From Wocania_A sp965224845 (GTDB lineage Bacteria > Bacteroidota > Bacteroidia > Flavobacteriales > Flavobacteriaceae), in contig CBDDAJ010000015.1 in assembly GCA_965224845.1 (NCBI GenBank), positions 248,001 to 312,000 on the forward strand: a stretch of DNA of 64,000 nt, read 5' to 3'. The notes under the pieces are model-generated. The model ran no database searches and was not told where the DNA came from. It saw nothing but the letters and a program-made list of their open reading frames with translations. The position numbers were made by a program, and so were the translations under genes. Positions 36,205 to 45,100 of this stretch are shown here, in pieces; the first letter of the stretch is position 1; every line of letters begins with the position of its first letter.

Positions 36205-36654
36205 TTAGTTTTTAATAAATAAGTGGTTTAATGTGTTTTGTGTTTTGGTTTCAATAAATTTCTGATTTGTTGCCCTGGAACTTAAGCCGCCTAAGGCTGG
36301 TTTCCATGAGCCTGTTTTAACCCAGGTAAGCGCATTTAAAAGCGGCGCAGAAATTTGGTCTTCCCCTGTGTAAAGGCAGGTTTTATAATCTTTTTTTTGG
36401 GCTTGTTTTAATAAGTCTATCAATTCATTCTCATGCCATTCACCACCCATAAAGAGCACACAGGTAGCCAGGTTTTTATACTGTTCAAGTATATCGTTAT
36501 ATCGCTTTTTAGTGAGTTTAAAGCCCGTTCCTTTTTTCCACAAAAAAGGAGCATGGCAGCCTTCACATTGAAGCGGACACCCGGTAATTGAAAAGCAAAG
36601 GCTAATTTCTCCCGGTACCTCCTGCAGTACTATTTGAAAGCTATGATAATTCAT
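36205..36654 (-). CDS. nrdG: Anaerobic ribonucleotide reductase activating protein (radical SAM)
   Basis: The ATG at 36654 is chosen (MNYHSFQIVLQEVPGEISL); the longer reading would need a TTG. The radical SAM motif is CPLQCEGC (C-x3-C-x2-C) near residue 27, and FMGGEW is the glycine-rich SAM-binding segment. At 149 residues it is a normal NrdG. It generates the glycyl radical on NrdD. Upstream of nrdD. Confidence 0.92.
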   Translation of the reverse strand: MNYHSFQIVLQEVPGEISLCFSITGCPLQCEGCHAPFLWKKGTGFKLTKKRYNDILEQYKNLATCVLFMGGEWHENELIDLLKQAQKKDYKTCLYTGEDQISAPLLNALTWVKTGSWKPALGGLSSRATNQKFIETKTQNTLNHLFIKN

Positions 36655-36987
36655 TGAATAAATTAAAGGATTAAAAGGTCTTTTAATATTCAATAAAAAT
36701 ATAATGTTTTACAATCCGATTAAAAGTGGCTCTTAGAGAGTTATTAAAAATGTTATTAACAATGCCATGAATCGTTCTTTCTTATAAAGAAATTATATAG
36801 CGTTATGGGTTTAAGTTTTATTTTTTAACCAAAGACCATTATAAAGATTCATGTTTCTAAGCTATTTTTTTCAATTATTCATAATTAGAGTTAAGTAAAC
36901 TTTAAAATCAACAAAAGTTTTGGCACCTCTTCAATCATTAAATTATCCTTTAGTACTTTTATGGTTAATTTTCATTAGATTGATATC
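36655..36987. other. Gene-free stretch between nrdG and ppc
   Basis: Nothing coding is seen. It must hold the divergent promoters of nrdG and ppc. A small dyad TTTCTT / AAGAAA lies near 36778-36792; TAGTACTTTT near 36952-36961 is a poor -7 match before ppc. Confidence 0.5.
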
Positions 36988-39579
36988 ATGTCTGTAGAAC
37001 CAAAATTAGTCCGCTTTAAGCAAAACGTACTGTCTAAATATCAAATTTACAACAGTATATTTATGACACTGCCATTCGATACTATTACAAAAACAGGAGT
37101 GCTGCTTCCTTTATTTCACGAAACTTGTAAAAAAGGATTTGAAAAAGGCGATGATCCTACCGTTATTGTAGAAACCTTTTTTAAGAAATACCAAGCAAGA
37201 AGAAATAGCCAAAGCCAAATAAACTTATTATTTCGTTTTATTCAATATATTGAAAGACAGGTGGTATTATTTGATGCTATTGAAGATGCCGCTTTCCCTA
37301 TTGTAAATAATATGGAAGGTATTGGCACATTAAGAAACCTTAAAGAGACTGCTATAGCCGAAAACAAATTAGAGGATTTACAAGCCTATCTTGAAGAGTT
37401 TAAGGTACGTATCGTTTTAACAGCTCACCCCACTCAATTTTATCCGGGGTCGGTTTTAGGAATTATTACAGACCTAACAGAGGCTATAAAAGACAATAAC
37501 CTGTCTGAGATTAGTAATTTATTTGCTCAATTGGGAAAAACACCTTTTTTTAAGCGTGAAAAACCAACGCCATATAACGAAGCCAAAAGTCTTATTTGGT
37601 ATTTAGAAAACGTGTTTTACACCTCGTTTGGAGAGATCTATAATTACATTCAACAAAACATTTATGATGATGGCAAAAAGCACAACGAAATTATAAATAT
37701 TGGCTTTTGGCCTGGTGGCGACCGAGATGGAAACCCATTTGTTAAGCCAAAAACAACTATAAAAGTTGCTAATAAGCTAAAGAAAGCCATCCTTAAAAAA
37801 TACTATCAAGATCTAAAAAATTTAAGACGTAAACTTACTTTTAGGGGTGTTGAGGAAAGAGTTATTAAACTGGAAACCATTTTATATCATTATAGCATCG
37901 ATTTAAACACTAAAAAAGCTATTTCTTTAAAAGCACTGATTAGAGAATTACTTAGTATTAGAAATCTAATTGTTAAAGAACACCAGTCGTTATACGTTAG
38001 TGAAATTAATAATTTGATAAACAGAATTCACCTGTTTGGATATTATTTCGCCACCTTAGATATTAGACAAGACAGCAGAATTCACCATTCGGTATTTACA
38101 ACTGTAATAGATCATTTAATTGAACATGGCAGCCATTCGTTTCCAAAAAATTACAATACATTATCAGAAAAGGAACAGTTTAAAATACTATCTGAAGTAA
38201 AGGGAGAATCTATAGATATTGAGGCCTTTGAAGACGAAATGGTATATAACACATTAAAAACCATTGAAGCTATAAAAGACATACAAAACACCAATGGCGA
38301 ACGCGGTGCGAACCGATATATTATTAGTAATAATCAAACAGCTTTAAACGTGATGCAACTTTTTGCTATGCTTAAAATTGTTGCCTTTGATGAAGCGCTA
38401 ACCGTTGATGTTGCGCCGCTTTTTGAAACCATTACCGATTTGGAAAATGCCCCATCTGTTATGGAGCAGCTATATACAAATCCGGCTTATAAAGCGCATT
38501 TAGAAAGCAGAGGGAATAAGCAAACCATTATGCTTGGTTTTTCAGATGGCACAAAAGACGGTGGTTATTTAATGGCCAATTGGGGTATTTTTAAAGCTAA
38601 AGAATTACTTACCGAAATGTCTAGAAAGTATGGTATTACGGCTATATTTTTTGACGGTCGCGGGGGCCCACCGGCAAGAGGCGGAGGAAAAACACATCAA
38701 TTTTACTCCTCCTTAGGTCCAACTATTGAAGATAAGGAAGTACAGCTTACCATCCAGGGGCAAACCATAAGTTCGAATTTCGGAACACTGGATTCTTCGC
38801 AGTATAATTTAGAACAATTAATTAGTTCGGGAGTCTCTAACAGAATAGGTAAAGATCAGCACGCCATGTCTGAAGCAGATAAGCAGGTTATGAATGATTT
38901 GGCCGAAACAAGTTATCAAACTTACAAAAGCTTTAAGAGCCACCCTATGTTTATTCCTTACTTAGAGCGTATGAGTACCTTAAAATACTACGCAAAAACC
39001 AATATTGGAAGCCGGCCTTCAAAACGTTCTAACAATTCTGATGGTCTCGTGTTTTCAGACCTAAGAGCCATTCCTTTTGTAGGGTCCTGGAGTCAGTTAA
39101 AACAAAATGTTCCAGGCTTTTTTGGAGTTGGAACCGCACTTAAAAAGTATGAAGATGCCGGAGCGTTTAATAAAGTAGAACAGCTTTATAATAATTCTAA
39201 ATTCTTTAAAACCCTTTTAGAAAATAGTATGATGTCTTTAACTAAATCGTTTTTCGATTTAACCAAGTACATGTCGAAAGATGAAGAGTTTGGTGATTTC
39301 TGGAATATTATATACGACGAATATATTTCTACCAAAAGGCTGCTTTTAAAACTTACAGGGTATGATGCATTAATGGAAAACGAACCTTCCGGGAAAGCCT
39401 CTATTGAAGTGAGGGAGTCTATTGTTTTGCCATTATTAACCATACAGCAGTATGCCCTTAAAAAAATTCAGGAATTAAATAAAGCTGAGATCAAAGACGA
39501 TGACCAGTTAAGAATTTTTGAAAAAATAGTAACACGCTCTTTATTTGGTAATATAAATGCAAGTAGAAATTCAGCCTAA
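36988..39579 (+). CDS. ppc: Phosphoenolpyruvate carboxylase
   Basis: The enzyme fixes bicarbonate onto PEP to make oxaloacetate. The 863-residue protein has the catalytic LTAHPTQFYPGSV near residue 146, FWPGGDRDGNPFV near residue 245, GFSDGTKDGGYLMANW near residue 520 and the loop FFDGRGGPPARGGG near residue 553. The carboxyl end RSLFGNINASRNSA is the Bacteroidota form of the terminal Gly motif. Full length. Its terminator follows at 39601. Confidence 0.95.
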   Translation: MSVEPKLVRFKQNVLSKYQIYNSIFMTLPFDTITKTGVLLPLFHETCKKGFEKGDDPTVIVETFFKKYQARRNSQSQINLLFRFIQYIERQVVLFDAIEDAAFPIVNNMEGIGTLRNLKETAIAENKLEDLQAYLEEFKVRIVLTAHPTQFYPGSVLGIITDLTEAIKDNNLSEISNLFAQLGKTPFFKREKPTPYNEAKSLIWYLENVFYTSFGEIYNYIQQNIYDDGKKHNEIINIGFWPGGDRDGNPFVKPKTTIKVANKLKKAILKKYYQDLKNLRRKLTFRGVEERVIKLETILYHYSIDLNTKKAISLKALIRELLSIRNLIVKEHQSLYVSEINNLINRIHLFGYYFATLDIRQDSRIHHSVFTTVIDHLIEHGSHSFPKNYNTLSEKEQFKILSEVKGESIDIEAFEDEMVYNTLKTIEAIKDIQNTNGERGANRYIISNNQTALNVMQLFAMLKIVAFDEALTVDVAPLFETITDLENAPSVMEQLYTNPAYKAHLESRGNKQTIMLGFSDGTKDGGYLMANWGIFKAKELLTEMSRKYGITAIFFDGRGGPPARGGGKTHQFYSSLGPTIEDKEVQLTIQGQTISSNFGTLDSSQYNLEQLISSGVSNRIGKDQHAMSEADKQVMNDLAETSYQTYKSFKSHPMFIPYLERMSTLKYYAKTNIGSRPSKRSNNSDGLVFSDLRAIPFVGSWSQLKQNVPGFFGVGTALKKYEDAGAFNKVEQLYNNSKFFKTLLENSMMSLTKSFFDLTKYMSKDEEFGDFWNIIYDEYISTKRLLLKLTGYDALMENEPSGKASIEVRESIVLPLLTIQQYALKKIQELNKAEIKDDDQLRIFEKIVTRSLFGNINASRNSA

Positions 39580-39600
39580 GTATTGTAATAACAGGTATCT

Positions 39601-39623
39601 ATGCGAAGTTTAAAACTTCGCAT
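39601..39623 (+). terminator. Terminator-like hairpin after ppc
   Basis: Arms ATGCGAAGTTT and AAACTTCGCAT with one base between. The T-rich tract is interrupted (ATTATTATA), so strength is uncertain. Confidence 0.6.
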
Positions 39624-39708
39624 TATTATATAAACTATAAAAGCCACATTTGTACTAAGTGCAGCTTTTGACTATTTATTTTCTATACTTTTTTAATATA
39701 CTTCGAAG

Positions 39709-39732
39709 TGTCTTGTCCTGAAATAGGTTTAC
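39709..39732 (+). repeat. Left terminal inverted repeat of the IS3 element
   Basis: 24 bp; pairs with 41097-41120 at 20 positions. Confidence 0.8.
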
Positions 39733-39747
39733 ACAAAAGTGTAACAA

Positions 39748-40126
39748 ATGGAAAGATATACTAAGACATCTTCATCAAAATTTCAAAATAGATATAGTGA
39801 AGAGTTCAAACAATTTTTATGTAATGAATTTCTAACGGGGAACTACAACTAGAAAATCAATCGAAAAGAAGTATAATATAGGTAATAACCAATTGACTGT
39901 TTGGTTAAAGAAATTAGGATATGACTATTCAAAACCCAGTATTGTACCTTTGCCCTCAATGGCAAATCAACCGGACAAATTATCAAATAAAGAAAAAAAC
40001 TCTTTATCTCAATTAGAGAAGGAACTTGTAGAAGCTCGATTATTAGCTGAAACTTATAGGAAAATGATTGAAATTGCAGAGAATGAATTTAAAATAAAGA
40101 TTGTAAAAAAGTCCAATACCAAGTAA
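39748..40126 (+). CDS. IS3 OrfA, helix-turn-helix protein; frame broken by one base
   Basis: It begins MERYTKTSSSKFQNRYSEEF, the usual IS3 OrfA start. The frame stops at 39850 after NEFLTGNYN, but one frame over it continues TTRKSIEKKYNIGNNQLTVW, the helix-turn-helix, through a leucine-zipper-like region (LSQLEKELVEARLLAETYRK) to 40126. One extra base around 39837-39842 explains the break. Either the copy is inactive or this is a sequence error, as elsewhere in the window. Confidence 0.8.
40105..40111 (+). other. Programmed -1 frameshift site (A AAA AAG)
   Basis: The heptamer is in the correct phase in orfA (GTA AAA AAG). A -1 slip leads into an open frame that continues through orfB, giving the OrfAB transposase typical for the family. 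Confidence 0.75.
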
Positions 40127-40134
40127 TCCAAGAG

Positions 40135-41091
40135 ATGAAAAACCTATATCCAAAGGTAAGCTTAGGCAGGTTCTGCCGATTACTTGGTGTTACCCGTCAA
40201 GCATATTATCAACATTTTTGGTATCGTGAACAATTATCTTTTGAAGAAGATTTAATTGTGTCCGAAGTACATAAGATTAGAAAAAATCATTGCCATATGG
40301 GAGGCAGAAAACTATATGAACTATTACAACCATTTTTATTAGCACATCAAATAAAAATGGGAAGAGATCGGCTATTCGATATTTTATCAGCTAATTATCT
40401 TTTGGTTAGACGTAAAAAGAAACAAACAATAACTACAAATTCTTTCCATAGGTTTAAGAAATATTCAAACCTGATTAAGAAGTTTATTCCTGATAAACCA
40501 AATCAATTATGGGTAAGTGATATCACATATTGGAAAATCGAAACTGGTTTTGTTTATATTAGTTTTATAACAGATGCTTATTCTAGAAAAATTGTCGGTT
40601 ATCATTTAGCTGATAGTTTAATGACCTCAGAGACAATCAAAGCATTACAGATGGCAATATTCAATCTACCAGAAGGCTTAATAGATAAGTCTAAATTGAT
40701 ACATCATTCAGATAGAGGAACTCAGTATTGTAGTAACGAATATGTAAAATTGTTGCAAACCAATAACATTGAAATTAGTATGGCTGAAAACGGTGACCCG
40801 CTAGAAAATGCAATTGCAGAACGGGTTAATGGAATTATTAAGGAAGAATATCTCAACGATTATCAATTAGAGAATATAAAAACAGCTAAAGAATTACTTG
40901 ATACTGTTGTTAATCTATATAATAATGAAAGACCACATATGAGCATAGGTAATCTTACTCCTAATCAAGTACATCAAAACAATATAAAAAATCGAAAAAC
41001 TATGGAAAAATTATTATCTAAAAAGCCCTATTATTGTAAACCGATAATAGGACTAAGAATGAATTGTAAACCTATTTTAGGATTAATGTAA
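40135..41091 (+). CDS. IS3 OrfB, DDE transposase
   Basis: The 318-residue protein has an N-terminal HTH_21-like part (SLGRFCRLLGVTRQAYYQHF) and an rve integrase core with the triad in WVSDITYW (D), HHSDRGTQY (D) and NAIAERVNGIIKEE (E). The core is intact. It is probably made mainly as a fusion with OrfA through the slip at 40105. The tail carries two similar short repeats, PIIGLRMNCK and PILGLM. Confidence 0.92.
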   Translation: MKNLYPKVSLGRFCRLLGVTRQAYYQHFWYREQLSFEEDLIVSEVHKIRKNHCHMGGRKLYELLQPFLLAHQIKMGRDRLFDILSANYLLVRRKKKQTITTNSFHRFKKYSNLIKKFIPDKPNQLWVSDITYWKIETGFVYISFITDAYSRKIVGYHLADSLMTSETIKALQMAIFNLPEGLIDKSKLIHHSDRGTQYCSNEYVKLLQTNNIEISMAENGDPLENAIAERVNGIIKEEYLNDYQLENIKTAKELLDTVVNLYNNERPHMSIGNLTPNQVHQNNIKNRKTMEKLLSKKPYYCKPIIGLRMNCKPILGLM

Positions 41092-41096
41092 AACAT

Positions 41097-41120
41097 GTAA
41101 ACTTTTTTTAGGACGAGACA
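41097..41120 (-). repeat. Right terminal inverted repeat of the IS3 element
   Basis: 24 bp; complement of the left end with four mismatches. The next bases to the right begin the XRE remnant. Confidence 0.8.
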
Positions 41121-41122
41121 AT

Positions 41123-41399
41123 CATAACGGCACCCGACACAGTCGAGCGCTAGCGGGGAGATATTATCGGGCGTTACGAACGTGATGAAGTAAACCCATC
41201 AGTTGAAGTGGCTTCTAAGATTGCTGATGTGCTTGAAGTGTCCTTAGACTATCTAACTGGTAAATTAAATATTGAAGTGGATAATACCCTGCTCAAAAGG
41301 GTTATTGAGGTGCAACAGATGAACGAAGAGGATAGAGAACACATTCTTTATACTCTTGATGCTTTAATTAAATCTGTAAAGCTTAAATCGATTGCTTAA
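41123..41399 (+). pseudogene. XRE-family regulator remnant cut by the IS element
   Basis: Only the C-terminal half of an XRE helix-turn-helix protein is present: DIIGRYERDEVNPSVEVASK (end of the HTH) then IADVLEVSLDYLTGKLNIEV and a tail of about 35 residues. The first half of the HTH is missing and the IS ends two bases before. The frame needs one G fewer in the GGGG run at 41155-41158 to read from 41123 (ALAGDIIG). The missing N-terminal half is not found left of the IS, in agreement with an adjacent deletion. Confidence 0.75.
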
Positions 41400-41458
41400 T
41401 ATTTACCCAATAATTACTTTCTTAAAAATGCTGTATTTCTCCTATAACATATACAGCT

Positions 41459-41482
41459 AGGTTGCACAACTGCAACCTTTTT
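41459..41482 (+). terminator. Terminator after the XRE remnant
   Basis: AGGTTGCA / TGCAACCT with loop CAAC, then T-run. Retained from the original regulator gene. Confidence 0.85.
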
Positions 41483-41603
41483 GAAGCTAAACTGCTCATT
41501 TTAAGTAAACTAACTTTTTTAGACCCTTGAAAAACATAATTTATTGATTTTTAGATAGTTAATAAAATTGACTTTTTAGCGTTTTTACACTTAAAACCAT
41601 AAA

Positions 41604-41629
41604 AAAACCACCTTGTTAAAAGTGGTTTT
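41604..41629 (-). terminator. Terminator of the RHS operon
   Basis: AAAACCAC / GTGGTTTT about 40 bp after the stop of the four-helix protein. On the minus strand the T-run follows the stem, as needed for the leftward operon. Confidence 0.7.
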
Positions 41630-41670
41630 ATTTCTATTATTTTAAATTAGTATTGTTCAATAAATATTAA

Positions 41671-42126
41671 CTAATTTGGACTATTACCCTTCTTTTTTAA
41701 GAACAAAACCCAATATCCAATCAATCCTATTAGGGCTGTAAAAAAGTATACTATCTCAGTATAACCCACATATTCTATATGTTTTTTGAAGACTTCCTGA
41801 TTATTTAAATTTTCATATAAATTCCCCGTTAATTTATTTAATAAAAAATATAATGATAGTATAATGAAAAACAAAAACATAGATTTAATTAAATTAAATC
41901 TAGTTGCCTCAACATTTTCGATAAGCTTTTTGTATAAAAAACAAATTACTAGTAATGTCACTATCCCTGAAAAGATAAAACCTAAAAAATAGAGCTTACC
42001 GTCAGGATTAAATTTTATTAATATTATATTATTTATTGAACATAATGAATAATATAACTTTTGAAAAATTAAGTATATAAATATGCTCTTAATAAATAAT
42101 AGGTTATTTTGAGATTTCATCATCAT
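41671..42126 (-). CDS. Four-helix membrane protein, candidate immunity protein
   Basis: The 151-residue protein has four predicted membrane helices: residues about 9-30, 43-63, 78-98 and 120-145, with a short loop NKLTGNLYENLNNQEVFKKH between helices 3 and 4. No domain recognised. It starts 48 bp after the RHS stop codon on the same strand, the usual place of an immunity gene for an RHS C-terminal toxin; function is inferred from that position only. The coding DNA is visibly more AT-rich than its neighbours. The start is one of three consecutive ATGs. Confidence 0.6.
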   Translation of the reverse strand: MMMKSQNNLLFIKSIFIYLIFQKLYYSLCSINNIILIKFNPDGKLYFLGFIFSGIVTLLVICFLYKKLIENVEATRFNLIKSMFLFFIILSLYFLLNKLTGNLYENLNNQEVFKKHIEYVGYTEIVYFFTALIGLIGYWVLFLKKKGNSPN

Positions 42127-42174
42127 AAGTTTTAATTTGTTGAAAAAGTTGTCTTTGTTATATTTCCATTTTGT

Positions 42175-45100
42175 TTAATTTTCTATAATTAAAGGTATTG
42201 GTCTTTCTGAATAATTATAAGTATTGCCCCTTTCTGGTGCCTTATTGACTTTTACACTATTACTAGCAGCAGTATTCGTTAACTTTGGTTCATAAGCATG
42301 CATCCTTCCTGCCTTTCTATGCATTTCTCCCCGATTGTGTCCCATTGCTCGAGAGCTACTCCCGACATTTACTGAAGATGTCTCATATATAATTTCATCA
42401 GCTAAGTCATTATTATCGTAAGCGATATTATAACCCATCCTAAATTGCTCTTCTCTCTCTCCACTACTTGAATCAGCACCATAACTACCATATGTCATCT
42501 TACTACCAAGACCTTTGTCTACATTCTCAATATGATCTTCAATATTATAGCCATATTTATTACCAAGATCTTTATTTTTCTTAGCATCTAAATCATCTTT
42601 GTTCTTAACATTCTCTTTTAACTCTTTAACAAAGTCTTCTTCATTATCTTTGTTTATCACATAAGTTTCATCATTGCCATCATCAGTATCAGCAATTGTC
42701 TCTCCACTTTCTGTCACAAATTTAGTAGGGGGTTCTTCTTCATTTTCTTCCCCATTAACCTCATTAGGTGCCATCCCATCTGGGTCTATAAACCTAATTG
42801 GGTTATCAAATCCATAGTTATAAGGGCTATGCCTTCTCATCTGTTCCGCCAACGGGTCTAAATTCATCCATCTACCTAGAGCAGGGTCATAATTACGAGC
42901 TGTAATATCATACCACCCCAGACCTAGCTCGTCTTGGTATTCCTTACCACCGAACTTTCTTTTAAGAGCTATGTTGGTTGAAGTTACTGTATTATTGTAC
43001 CCTTTATGACGTAAACCAAAAGGATAGTAGTTGTTTTCTTCCAGTATTTCAGAAGCTGTTACACTACCATTATTGTTACTATCCTTATAACTCAACCTTA
43101 TATTCCCTAAATGATCTTTGTATTGATAAACATAATCATATCCAACAGGAGGTACTCCAACCCAACCACCATAATCAGGTGTTACATATCCTTCAACATG
43201 GTTAAAAAATTGTAATTGTTCTCCTCCTAAAGATATACATTGTGCATTGTCAGTATCTAAACCACTACATGAGCTTGATGATTTATACACAAAATTACCA
43301 GCATAATTAGTCTGAGTAGTAGAACTCGTTGAACTTGTTTGTAGAGACACTATTTTACTTAATTTAACTCCGTTAGCATCGTAAATGTAAGAAATATTTT
43401 CTGAATTTGAATTAAGAATTGTTGTTGGTAACCCCAAATGGTTATAGCTCGTATTGTTATAAGTACTTATAGTTAACCCTTTATTGGCATCATAAGTTAA
43501 ATCTCCATTCGGAGTATAATAATAATCTTTTTGTCCGTCTGCAGCTTGATTTATAGCATCATCTTTAAAACCAAAACCATCTATAGTCGCAACATCTTCA
43601 ACTTTTATTAATAAATTACTATTGGCTTGATATGTATATATTAAATCGTCCATAATTCCAAAATCAGAACTATTTGTTGCTACTGGATTTGCCACGACAT
43701 GACCTTTTCGTTTTAAAGCTTTAATATTTCCGTTTTTATCGTAAGACATATTACTTAAACTATATCGATCTAAATTATCTGTAGCCGAAGTTATTCTGTT
43801 TAAAGCATCATAAGTATAATTGTATGTTTTTAAACTAGTATCTGTATTATTTGTTTTCCATTGGGTAGAGCTTATATTACCATTATATAAAGCTGCTACA
43901 CCTTCATTATAACCAATTTTAAAACCAAATAGATCGTTACCCAGGGCAGCAGGGTTGTTAATTTGCTTGAGCCAACCCCGAACGTTATATGTATAGTCAA
44001 CGTTTTGTAATCCATTCCCGTTATCTACAATTTTTAAATCTTTAATTTTCCCTGCAGTATGATTAATGCAACCATCACCAATTAGGGAACCAGATGATGC
44101 TGTTAGGGATGTATAGAATATTTCACCGTTTTTTAAATAATTAATGGTGGTACCTATGCGTTCAACCTTAAGGACATCGCCTGCTTGACAGGTTGCTTTA
44201 AGCCCTTTACTAGAACCAGATTCATAAATAAATATATTAGCAGATGCATGGAATATAGCATAATCAATGGTATTAAAACTAGCGCTCGAGTTATCTGTAG
44301 ATAGCCCAACCATAACACTTTTATTGGTTTGAGGTATGGTATACTCTATATAACCATCGGCAGAAAAACTACCATTAGTGGCAAAACCACCATCCCAACC
44401 ATCGGCTGCTGATTTGCTTAACTCATCATTGATTAGCGAAACGCCAACCAAATCTTTATAACCATCTTGTGTGCCATTATCAATAAGTTTAGATTCTAGC
44501 TGCCCTAATGCATCATAATTGTTTTTTACCAATCGCCTGGATATTTGATTATCTATTTTTTGTGATTGTTCTATTAAGCGTCCTGCAGCATCATAGGTAA
44601 AATAATCAATGGTTGTTATAGTGATTTGTCCTGTTTTGGCATGAGTAGTTGTAGTTTCATCTACAGCCCCTGTAAAATCTAATTTGCTTTTTACCTTATC
44701 GGTTGTATTTAAATAATCGTTAAAGCTATATACATAAACAGGCCTGGATTTATTATCATAATAGCTTACGGTGGTAATCCAATCATTAGTATCTAAAACA
44801 CGCACCTTAGTGCCTGTTGCTAAACCTTTAACATTTGTAGCAGGAGTGACTCCATAAGCTGTTTCAGAACTTCCAGAGCCTATATCAAAATTATAATCAT
44901 CATAATAATTGATCGTTAAAATTTCTACAGGCTTATTGTAGCTAACAAGATTAGTAGGGTAGGCCTCATCACTGTAATAGAGTGTAGTGCCCCCAATAGT
45001 AATAGGGTTGCTAGATAATTTTGCTACATAATTTGTGGTTGCTAGATTAGCTTGGTGTTGATGATACTCTCTAAAGTAGCCTACATCAGGATTTGAATCC

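Larger units (their letters stand above)
39709..41120 (+). mobile_element. IS3-family insertion sequence, 1412 bp
   Basis: The ends are 24-bp inverted repeats with 20 matches: left TGTCTTGTCCTGAAATAGG (39709 onward) and, on the complement of the right end (41097-41120), TGTCTCGTCCTAAAAAAAG. Inside are orfA and orfB with a DDE integrase. The flanking bases are GAAG on the left and ATCA on the right, so no target duplication is seen, which suggests a deletion next to the element after insertion. The right side abuts a broken XRE regulator gene. Confidence 0.88.
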
